From positions 1 through 14,055 of the forward strand of contig ONQL01000041.1 of NCBI GenBank assembly GCA_900319985.1: DNA of 14,055 nt, in the 5' to 3' direction. Shown piece after piece: positions 1 through 6,408 of the stretch. The DNA is from an uncultured Methanobrevibacter sp. (GTDB taxonomy: Archaea; Methanobacteriota; Methanobacteria; Methanobacteriales; Methanobacteriaceae). The notes beneath the pieces were generated by a model. The model did not search any database, had not been told where the DNA came from, and saw nothing but the letters and a program-made list of their open reading frames with translations. Positions within the stretch are counted from its first letter, which is position 1, and each line of letters begins with the position of its first letter. The translations under genes were made by a program, and so were the position numbers.

Positions 1-181
1 AATAACAATAGCTGGAAATGACGGAATAAGTGTAGAGAAAAAAAGAGAAATGGTAAAAAACGTGTCAAAAGTAGTTGCAGATGCTTACGATCTGCCTGTT
101 GAAGCAATAACTGTTTTGGTTCAAGCCTATCCAAAGGAAAGCATTGGAGTGGCCGGTGAACTATTGTCTGATAGGGAATAA
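1..181 (+). CDS. dmpI: 4-oxalocrotonate tautomerase family protein (DmpI type), 3' part
   Basis: This is the last 59 codons of a small tautomerase, read from position 2 to a TAA at 179-181. The visible protein begins ITIAGNDGISVEKKREMV and ends in IGVAGELLSDRE. The helix segment after 'SVEKKREMVKNVSKVVADAY', the 'LPVEAITVLV' strand and the 'P-K-E-S-I-G-V-A-G' turn are typical of 4-oxalocrotonate tautomerase-like subunits, which are about 62 residues long. In this family the N-terminal proline, exposed after removal of Met, is the catalytic base; that residue lies just outside the window, so activity cannot be judged. The physiological substrate in methanogens is not known to me, and a role in aromatic degradation is unlikely. 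No neighbouring gene suggests a pathway. Family assignment is firm, function is not. Confidence 0.88.
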   Translation, partial: ITIAGNDGISVEKKREMVKNVSKVVADAYDLPVEAITVLVQAYPKESIGVAGELLSDRE

Positions 182-210
182 TCACTTTCCCTTGAAGATT
201 TATAAAAAAA

Positions 211-238
211 GGGAATTTTGAAGCAAATCAAAATTCCC
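211..238. terminator. Perfect 10-bp hairpin after dmpI, with a T-run on the minus side
   Basis: GGGAATTTTG (211-220) and CAAAATTCCC (229-238) are exact inverted repeats with an 8-nt loop. A run of seven A at 204-210 lies on the left, so the hairpin-plus-T arrangement is read on the minus strand. On the plus strand it could still stabilise the dmpI 3' end. An upstream TTCCC (187-191) could compete for GGGAA (211-215). No gene on the minus strand needs this terminator, so its role is unclear. Confidence 0.5.
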
Positions 239-255
239 AAAATTTACAGACTAAA

Positions 256-277
256 TGTGTTAAACTAAATTAACACA
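256..277. promoter_or_regulatory. Palindrome TGTTAA-N6-TTAACA, copy 1
   Basis: TGTGTTAA (256-263) and TTAACACA (270-277) are perfect 8-bp inverted repeats around a 6-bp spacer. The core TGTTAA-N6-TTAACA with the same right flank (CACA) recurs at 9285-9302 in the leader of the MPATG-protein gene. This copy lies about 75 bp after the dmpI stop, beside a TATA-like AATATATA stretch (280-287). It may be a regulator binding site or an RNA hairpin; no target gene is evident. Confidence 0.4.
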
Positions 278-1668
278 GTAATATATAGTATTGGAAGGTA
301 TTTAAAAATTTGGATTGAAGCGACAATCCGACCCTCCATCATCAACTTTTCCAATCTCATTTCAATGAGAAATCTTTGCAAACATTTTACACAATAATGC
401 CATTTTTCACATGAACATTTTTCCAACAAACCATGATAGAGAGGTACATTTCAAGTGTAAAAGCTTAAAAATCAGAATTTTTTAAAATAAATAATGATTT
501 TTTTACCAAATGTTGAAACTGAATTATTTCATTATATTTAATCATGAAAAAAGGCAATTTCATGAAATATTGATATTGATGTGAGAAAAGCCGGAATATG
601 GCAAAAATCTTGAGTTACTGGGAAGTAAAATTCTTACAGAAAGCCATTTTAAATGTGTTAAAAATGATTTGTCAGAGCAATTGTTTTGTTTTGATGCACA
701 TGAATGAAGGCCTTAAAAATATTTATGATTAACCCATTCAAAAATTGATTATGATAACAGGACATATTATGGATAGAATTTTATTGATTTGAAGTGCTGT
801 GAATCAATTTCATCAATTCGGGTCAAAATCGGCAAAAATTTTCACAGAATTTTGATAAATTTTTAAGGTCTGATTGAAAAAATGCAATATATTTTTAACA
901 TATTAATTAAATTTCAATTCTGGGAAATATCATAACCCCCAAACATTAAAAAGAAAACAATCAAAAATTATTTCCAAAACCGAAATAGATTAGGGCAAAA
1001 AACGGAATTTAAGGAAAAATAAAAGAATTATAGTAAAAAAATTTCATTCTAGATAATAGCTAAAAAGCGATTTTAGGCAAAATTCGGCACGAATAACAGA
1101 AAGATTAATGAAAATATCTGAAAAGTCAGCAAAGATTGAAAAAACACACCCTCAAAAAATTGCAGAATTTGAAATGAAAAATCATGATCTTCACCTGCAA
1201 TTTATGAAATTCATGAAAAATTATGACAAAATTCCTGAGATGCTATTATTGATACACTACACAAATCATCACCTCCAAAAGGTCACTTTCAACAAAACTC
1301 ATGATCTACAAGAAAAGACATGATACCACCCGACACCAGCACCCCTATTGACCTGACTTATTGCACCACCACCAAAACTGAAATAATTTTTAAACTTTCA
1401 GGACCTATGAAAGAAAAATCGGGATTTACTTGAAAAAAATCTTCATATTATAATGGGAAAAAATGCATTTTAAAATGAAGTGATATAGATTTGCTGAATT
1501 AAAACTCCCAGTTATAAGTATAGCATCAAAAATATTGAAGATGCATCCAAAAATATTAACTTGAGTTTGACCATGTCTTAAATAATTACGGATTTATGCA
1601 ATATAACATATATTGGTATGTATGAGATTCGAAATATCTAAAAAAATTTAGGAATACCTAAAAATTAG

Positions 1669-1685
1669 CGAAAGATTTATATTAC
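1669..1685 (+). promoter_or_regulatory. BRE/TATA promoter of the 20-codon unit
   Basis: CGAAAGA followed by TTTATATT fits an archaeal BRE plus TATA box (TATA at about 1676-1683). Transcription would be expected to start about 25 nt downstream, near 1704-1708, which is right at the start of the GGAAGTGA inverted-repeat arm. That places the whole inverted repeat in the RNA leader. Confidence 0.6.
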
Positions 1686-1707
1686 ATTACAAAAAAATAA
1701 TAAAACA

Positions 1708-1772
1708 GGAAGTGAACTTGTAATCTCCAACATAACATACAATCACTTCCACATCCCACAATTATTGGAGGT
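1708..1772 (+). promoter_or_regulatory. Structured leader with possible SD sequestration
   Basis: GGAAGTGA (1708-1715) and TCACTTCC (1743-1750) form a perfect 8-bp stem around a 27-nt loop. Inside that loop, ATCTCCAA (1723-1730) can pair with TTGGAGGT (1765-1772), which includes the SD GGAGG, through seven Watson-Crick pairs and one G-U pair. The two pairings could form a pseudoknot or exclude each other. Either arrangement would make translation of the following ORF switchable. Neither is a riboswitch class I recognise. Confidence 0.45.
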
Positions 1773-1779
1773 GAAAAAT

Positions 1780-1842
1780 ATGATCATTGGAATTGAAAAC
1801 CTGAAAGCAAAACAAGAAAAAGAAAAACAGGATTCCGAATAA
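1780..1842 (+). CDS. Putative 20-residue small protein or leader peptide
   Basis: An ATG at 1780 follows GGAGGTG (1767-1773) at a 6-nt spacing, one of the strongest ribosome-binding sites in the window. The frame runs 20 codons to a TAA at 1840-1842. The product starts MIIGIENLKA, followed by a charged Lys/Glu/Gln-rich tail, and has no signal peptide or membrane segment. It is preceded by a TATA box and a structured leader, and followed by a hairpin/T-tract terminator at 1871-1896. The transcript would therefore be only about 190 nt and this would be its only ORF. I know no homologue. It could be a real microprotein, a peptide whose translation senses something, or the remnant of a lost gene that kept its promoter and SD. 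The signals are clear; the function is unknown. Confidence 0.5.
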   Translation: MIIGIENLKAKQEKEKQDSE

Positions 1843-1870
1843 GCGAATCTATAATGCCGCACAATTGAAA

Positions 1871-1896
1871 AATAAGGGTTTCCTCCCTATTTTTTA
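1871..1896 (+). terminator. Hairpin/T-tract terminator of the 20-codon unit
   Basis: AGGG (1875-1878) pairs with CCCT (1885-1888), extended by AAT/ATT with one bulged A, and is followed by a T-run at 1890-1895. It lies about 30 nt after the stop of the 20-codon ORF. Confidence 0.6.
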
Positions 1897-1961
1897 TAAT
1901 ACATCACCAACCTCTTGAAAACTGTTTTTAAAACCTGCTGGGACAATGCAGAAAATATTTC

Positions 1962-1994
1962 AAAAAAAGAAAAGAATTAGGATTGAATCCCTAA
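1962..1994 (-). terminator. Terminator of the 1109-aa adhesin-like gene
   Basis: On the minus strand a short stem TTAGG/CCTAA (1977-1981/1990-1994) is followed by TTCTTTTCTTTTTTT (A-rich on plus, 1962-1976). This sits about 20 nt after the stop codon and fits archaeal U-tract termination. Confidence 0.6.
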
Positions 1995-2013
1995 CTCTTC
2001 AGAATGAATTCGT

Positions 2014-5000
2014 TTATTTTTTAATTTTTGCTGATTTTTTAACAACTTCTTTCAGGTAGGTTACCTGATAGGTAACCTTTTTGCCAACTTTAAGCTTTTT
2101 AAGCACAGTTGATTTTATGGTAGCCTTTGCAATACCCTTAGCATTGGTTTTTGCCTTGTAGGTTTTGCCATTGAACTTGAATGAAACAAGTTTGCCCCCG
2201 ATAGGAGTTTTTCCCTTCTTGAGGGTTGCAGTCAGGACAAGCTTTTTAGCGGATTTTTTGACAACTGCACTTTTTAATGAAAGCACTTTTTTAACTGTCA
2301 CTTTAGGTTTCAATGTTTGTTTTGCATATTTGACAGCTACAGTGTATTTGGCAGGCTTGTATTTCATAGGCAATGAAGCAATACCATTAGCATTGGTTTT
2401 TTTAGTAACAGCCTTGTTTTTGCCTACCTTAAATGATACTTTAGCGCCTTTAAGAGGTTCTCCGTCAGTGCCTAAAATCTTTACATTATAGTTGAATCCA
2501 TTGTAAACAGTTGCGGAAGTTGCAAAGAGTTTAGGAGCAGCTGCTTTTGAAACACGCACCTCATAAGACTGGCTAAAAATATAATTATCATCTACATCAT
2601 ATACATCAACATTGATTCCGTATAAACCTGCAGTTACCAGAGGCATTGAGACATCGGTTTTTCTTGAACTAATCGCTGCCTCTTTCAAATAACCGTTACT
2701 ACCATAACAGCTGACTTTACCTTTAAATCCGGAAGGGACTAAAACAGAAACGATATTTTTACCAAATACGACAAAATTATCAGATATATCGATAATAGGA
2801 TTAACCTGTATGGAGCCATCACGTGAACATATAATAGGCACTTCCCCGTCTTCAGTAAAATCCGCAGAATAGTCATTGCTGCCCAACTTCAATCCGGAAA
2901 GAGTGACTTTGGCATATCCATCAACAACCCTTTCACTGAACTCGTTGCCGTCGTAAAATACACTCAAGGTACCGTTGCAATATGAAGGAAGATTTATATA
3001 AAATTCAACACTTTCATTGAAAAGAATTTCTTCTGATGAGACAAGGATATTATAGTTTACAGAAAGGTCAAAAGTCCTGTTCTCAACATAATAGTCATCG
3101 CCGTCATAATACACACGGACATTATAGTCACCATACCCCAACATGTCGAATGATATTGCAGCCCTGCCGTTTTCAAATGCTTTTTTGGCATAGATTTCTC
3201 CATCGACTTCAACAACAAGATTGCCTTTAGCATCATTAGGCAAAACTAATGAAACCCCCTCATTTTTAGACTTATATGTAACATAGCCATCATAATTAAT
3301 ATATGCAGCTGTAGTGAATGTTTTAGTTACTTTTACAGGATGATTGTATTTAGCATCACCTGAATATTCAACAGAAATTAGGTGATTGCCGAAATATTCT
3401 GTGACATTTACTTCACAGTATCCGTCTTCAGCAGCCCGGTATTTGACTGGCTTTCCGTCAATAGTTACGTTAAATGAACCTTTAATGTCTTCAGGAAGAT
3501 TAAATCCAACAAGATTTTCACCACCATAAATGAAATTGTCGACATAGATTGGAATTGTATAGTCCAGATTGATTTTTTTGGTTACATCAATAGGAACCTT
3601 GTTTCCTTTGTAGTAAACACGAATATCATGGGAGCCCACCGGCAGATTCAATAAGTCTACAGGACAGCGAACGGTTATCTCATGCTCATCCAAATCTTCA
3701 ACCTCATCATCAACATCATATTTTTTAACCTGCTTTCCGTCTGCATATATGATTAATGTTCCAGTAGCATCTTCCGGGAGTTTTACGATTATATCGCTAT
3801 TGTTATTGTAGTATAATGTTTCTGGAATGTCCACAACATAAGTTGAAACATTAAACAAGTATGAGCTGACCTTAGGTTCAAAGTATCCGTCACCTGTATA
3901 ATTAAAGGTTAGGATATGGGTGCCTAAAGCCAATTTACCTGTTTCAATATAAATTGTCATCATATCAAATGCAGGAGTTCTGGAAATTTCACTGCCGTCA
4001 ACATAGGTTATTACTTCTCCACTAATACCCTCAGGCAATGTGAAATCCACCATAATTTCAGAACCTTTTATATTTTCAGAGGGAACATCAGCATTCAGAT
4101 TTACACAGGAAGGATCTACATCTGAAACCTTAACCCCTCGAGAATAAGAATAAATAATATTACCGTCATCCCCAATAATTTCAATATATATGTATTCCTC
4201 TTCACACACAGCCAAATCGGACAAGTGAACATTACATTTTCCAGTATTGTCTGTTTTTCCATTAAAAACCAGATTATCGCCAATAGCTACAGTTAAATTT
4301 TTGTTTTTATATTCCTCTGAGAAAATAACAGGAATATCATAGGTTTTTTTGCTGTAGAACTTGTTTGGAAGGTTCATATTTGGAATAACATCAAAATTGT
4401 TATTAGCAACAGTAGCATTATTATAAATGACATCTAAACAGTAAGCCTTATCAAATTCAAGATTATCAGGAATTGAATAGACCGCCTTTGAATCCTTAAC
4501 TGTCACAGTCATTTCATCACATATGATGCTTTCATCATCATAATCCCTAAGAATGAATTTGAACTGCTCGCCGTCAGCATAATTGACTACAACATCGCTT
4601 GAAGAGTTAAAAAGGACTTCATTTGGAATATATACCTTCGGTAAAATAGCAAATACTTTTTCAGCCGTTTTGGCTTTGATGCTTTTGCCGTCACCTGTGT
4701 ATGTTACCTTAACAGTCACATTGGAAGCAGATCCAGGACGATAAGGAATCCAAACCGAATCCTCCTCCAAATCAATGTTAAATTTTTCACCGTTTATATC
4801 TACGACAACTTTTCCTGTGTTTGAAGGAATATCTGCAGATACATAATTTACTTCCCCATATTCCCATTCAGCATAATCAACAGAAATATCAATACCATAA
4901 TCATTAATGTTATATTTTTTGGATACTACCTTATCGTTGCAGATTTCACAGTCCTCGGAAGTGAAATCGACATTCAATGTGTGTGTACCGAATTCCCTTA

Positions 5001-5343
5001 TTTTCAATGAAATCTGGTTAAATCCTGGGTAAACATAACTGGAATCTTCATCATCCTCATTATCATCAAAATAATAGGAAACTTCACCGTATGCATCTTC
5101 CGGCAAGGTCACGTTAATATTAAATTCTTCATATGCCTTTATACTATCCGGAAGAACTATTTCAACATCTTTCGGTTGACCTGACCCCTCATCAGCCACA
5201 ATATTACCATCAGCTGAAGAGGACACATCAACAGCATCATCAATTTTCAAATTATCCGTAGTGTTTTCACTTGCGCTTGCAACGCCGAGTGTCAAAACCG
5301 CAAGCAAAAATATGGATAATAACATAATCTTATTTACTTTCAA
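2014..5343 (-). CDS. Adhesin-like secreted Ig-repeat surface protein (1109 aa)
   Basis: This is a large secreted protein with an N-terminal signal peptide (KVNKIMLLSIFLLAVLTLG, cleavage near ASA-SENTT). About ten Ig-like repeats of roughly 90 residues follow, up to residue ~935. They carry recurring 'LP-x-x-A-x-G-x-L-x-V-x-x-DG' and 'G-x-H-x-x-x-V-x-Y-x-GD' motifs. Two Big_1-like domains close the protein, with '(T/N)(N/A)(A)(N/K)GIA' turns and 'FKFNGKTYKAKT'. The stalk is acidic, while the last 93 residues hold 29 Lys and a single acidic residue. There is no C-terminal membrane anchor or sorting motif, so wall retention by charge is plausible. The start is not ATG: TTG at 5343 follows GGGGAT at a 4-nt spacing and gives a basic n-region. 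TTG at 5355 adds four residues and ATG at 5325 loses the lysines. It is a paralogue of the 753-aa protein at 6402-8663. The ligand is unknown. Confidence 0.85.
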   Translation of the reverse strand: MKVNKIMLLSIFLLAVLTLGVASASENTTDNLKIDDAVDVSSSADGNIVADEGSGQPKDVEIVLPDSIKAYEEFNINVTLPEDAYGEVSYYFDDNEDDEDSSYVYPGFNQISLKIREFGTHTLNVDFTSEDCEICNDKVVSKKYNINDYGIDISVDYAEWEYGEVNYVSADIPSNTGKVVVDINGEKFNIDLEEDSVWIPYRPGSASNVTVKVTYTGDGKSIKAKTAEKVFAILPKVYIPNEVLFNSSSDVVVNYADGEQFKFILRDYDDESIICDEMTVTVKDSKAVYSIPDNLEFDKAYCLDVIYNNATVANNNFDVIPNMNLPNKFYSKKTYDIPVIFSEEYKNKNLTVAIGDNLVFNGKTDNTGKCNVHLSDLAVCEEEYIYIEIIGDDGNIIYSYSRGVKVSDVDPSCVNLNADVPSENIKGSEIMVDFTLPEGISGEVITYVDGSEISRTPAFDMMTIYIETGKLALGTHILTFNYTGDGYFEPKVSSYLFNVSTYVVDIPETLYYNNNSDIIVKLPEDATGTLIIYADGKQVKKYDVDDEVEDLDEHEITVRCPVDLLNLPVGSHDIRVYYKGNKVPIDVTKKINLDYTIPIYVDNFIYGGENLVGFNLPEDIKGSFNVTIDGKPVKYRAAEDGYCEVNVTEYFGNHLISVEYSGDAKYNHPVKVTKTFTTAAYINYDGYVTYKSKNEGVSLVLPNDAKGNLVVEVDGEIYAKKAFENGRAAISFDMLGYGDYNVRVYYDGDDYYVENRTFDLSVNYNILVSSEEILFNESVEFYINLPSYCNGTLSVFYDGNEFSERVVDGYAKVTLSGLKLGSNDYSADFTEDGEVPIICSRDGSIQVNPIIDISDNFVVFGKNIVSVLVPSGFKGKVSCYGSNGYLKEAAISSRKTDVSMPLVTAGLYGINVDVYDVDDNYIFSQSYEVRVSKAAAPKLFATSATVYNGFNYNVKILGTDGEPLKGAKVSFKVGKNKAVTKKTNANGIASLPMKYKPAKYTVAVKYAKQTLKPKVTVKKVLSLKSAVVKKSAKKLVLTATLKKGKTPIGGKLVSFKFNGKTYKAKTNAKGIAKATIKSTVLKKLKVGKKVTYQVTYLKEVVKKSAKIKK

Positions 5344-5391
5344 TTTTATCCCCAATTTAGTTTAATTTATATTCACATTGAATACAATACT

Positions 5392-5420
5392 ATATCTGAA
5401 GCAGATATCATATATATTTT
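5392..5420 (-). promoter_or_regulatory. TATA box and adjoining palindrome of the 1109-aa gene
   Basis: Reading the minus strand, AAAATATATATG (about 5409-5420) is a TATA box. Just downstream lies the perfect palindrome ATATCTG-N3-CAGATAT (5392-5408). The predicted start (~5389) falls at its edge, so a protein bound there would block the polymerase, which is a typical repressor position. A second TATA-like element (5364-5373) would instead give an mRNA starting almost at the TTG codon. Confidence 0.5.
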
Positions 5421-5490
5421 ACTTTATTCTGGAAATTAAGCAAATTAAACAATGAAATCAAAGAAAAAAGAAGAAATATGAATAATTTTT

Positions 5491-5538
5491 AAAAAAAAAG
5501 AAAAATATTGAAAAAAATAAAAAAAAGAAAATAATGAA
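5491..5538 (-). terminator. T-tract terminator of the 239-aa gene
   Basis: Within about 10 nt of the stop, the minus strand reads ATTATTTTCTTTTTT and then further T-runs (5511-5517, 5491-5499). There is no hairpin, so this is the U-rich tract type of archaeal 3' end. Confidence 0.55.
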
Positions 5539-5546
5539 GTCAATAA

Positions 5547-6266
5547 TTATCTGACAAGGAGCACTTCCCCATAGCCATTATAGTAGACGGTTTTATAGAA
5601 CTGTATATAATATTTAAATGTGGCCACATATCTACCATAATTATATGTATAAAAAATCCTATCATAATGCCATCCTTTTTTAACATATTTCTTCATTATA
5701 GACTTTGTTCTCTTATTCGCGATTTTCTTTTTCTTGTTTGTTACCTTATTAATTTTATACTTTGACCATGAGTATTTTAATTTTAAAACAACCACTCCAA
5801 CAGTTTTCCATTTTTTAGTTGAATACACCTTGTTATAGATACTGCCTAATTTGGAATTTTCCGGATTAATTTCCATTGAAAGCTTAGATTCCTCAACAGG
5901 TACGGACAATTTGGATTCAACAGACACTGCCACAGGTAAATTATCATTATTAGCAACAGACAAATTCTCAACATTGGAAATGGTCAAAGGTTCAACACCC
6001 CCCGAAATAGAAAGATTATCGCTATCAGATACACTTACAGAATTATCAACTGTCACAGAAACATTATTTTCATTGGAAACTGCCAAATTATCATCAACTT
6101 CATCAGCCACAGAAACATTATCCCACTTGAAAACAGTCAATTCATCATTAGTTTCATCAATGGCCAATATATTATCCTCGACAGTAATATTTTCACCTGC
6201 AGCCGAAACGGCAGATAAGACCAGGAAAAATATTACCAAAAAAATACTGATTAACTTAATATTCAT
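5547..6266 (-). CDS. Secreted low-complexity protein with basic aromatic C-terminus (239 aa)
   Basis: I do not recognise the family. The chosen ATG at 6266 follows GGTGAT with a 3-nt spacing and starts a standard signal peptide (MNIKLISIFLVIFFLVLSAVSA). An ATG 63 nt further upstream is in frame but would put charged residues and no SD ahead of it. Residues ~25-115 are acidic and built of loose 9-10-residue units around 'DNLSVS/NNVSV', with several N-x-S/T glycosylation sequons. Residues ~150-239 are strongly basic and aromatic: KKKK at 178-181, 'MKKYVKKGWHYDR', then many Tyr, ending in GEVLLVR. There is no anchor or sorting motif. As in its two large neighbours, an acidic N-part and a basic C-part suggest a wall-bound surface protein. 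It has its own promoter and terminator, so it is probably not co-transcribed. Confidence 0.72.
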   Translation of the reverse strand: MNIKLISIFLVIFFLVLSAVSAAGENITVEDNILAIDETNDELTVFKWDNVSVADEVDDNLAVSNENNVSVTVDNSVSVSDSDNLSISGGVEPLTISNVENLSVANNDNLPVAVSVESKLSVPVEESKLSMEINPENSKLGSIYNKVYSTKKWKTVGVVVLKLKYSWSKYKINKVTNKKKKIANKRTKSIMKKYVKKGWHYDRIFYTYNYGRYVATFKYYIQFYKTVYYNGYGEVLLVR

Positions 6267-6316
6267 TTTATCACCATATTTAATTGTAAAATTCCCCATA
6301 TAATGTATAATAATAG

Positions 6317-6342
6317 GTTTATAAAACAAAGAATATAAATTA
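6317..6342 (-). promoter_or_regulatory. Candidate promoter of the 239-aa gene
   Basis: On the minus strand, TTTTATAAAC (6317-6326) would place the transcription start near 6297, about 30 nt before the ATG at 6266. AATTTATATTC (6332-6342) is an alternative TATA box. Neither has a convincing BRE. Confidence 0.35.
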
Positions 6343-6371
6343 TGTGTAAGTTAGAACAATAGTATCAATAT

Positions 6372-6408
6372 AAAAAAAAAAAGAAAATAATGAAAATATC
6401 ATTATTTT
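6372..6408 (-). terminator. Hairpin/T-tract terminator of the 753-aa gene
   Basis: AAAATAATG (6384-6392) and CATTATTTT (6400-6408) form a perfect 9-bp stem that overlaps the stop codon. On the minus strand it is followed by TTCTTTTTTTTTTT (A-run at 6372-6382 on plus). Confidence 0.7.

Larger units (their letters stand above)
182..1650. other. Long AT-rich intergenic stretch with no supported gene
   Basis: Nearly 1.5 kb has no convincing coding region on either strand. It holds scattered small inverted repeats: GGATTG/CAATCC (312-317/324-329) and TCTCATT/AATGAGA (355-361/364-370). A compositionally distinct C-rich patch lies at about 1323-1375. The nonamer ATCACCTCC at 1268-1276 matches the 3' end expected for 16S rRNA. 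A 71-codon open frame (1108-1323) lacks a good SD and resembles no family I know, so I treat it as chance. I see no tRNA, rRNA, CRISPR array or transposase remnant. The stretch may be a decayed surface-gene region, but that is inference. Confidence 0.6.

Noticed and set aside
1201..1276. Short minus-strand frame of 17 codons after a perfect GGAGGTGAT
   Set aside because: It needs a TTG start, is very short and has no promoter or terminator signal. Noted only as part of the anti-SD-like observation.
1108..1323. 71-codon open frame on the plus strand
   Set aside because: Only a weak AG-rich stretch precedes the ATG, composition matches the surrounding AT-rich noncoding DNA, and the product (His/Lys-rich, no domain) resembles nothing I know. 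It also runs through the anti-SD-like nonamer and into the C-rich patch. Probably chance.
2165..2491. 108-codon open frame antisense to the 1109-aa gene
   Set aside because: It lies entirely within the lysine-rich 3' end of the real gene; Lys-codon runs read backwards as Phe/Leu and give a false hydrophobic frame. No SD or promoter.
5851..6303. 150-codon plus-strand open frame opposite the 239-aa gene
   Set aside because: Ser/Thr/Leu-rich translation mirrors the repeats of the minus-strand gene, which has an SD, a signal peptide and a terminator; the shadow has none.
6267..6329. Extended N-terminus (21 extra residues) for the 239-aa protein
   Set aside because: It would place the good GGTGAT SD inside the coding region and bury the signal peptide behind a charged segment.
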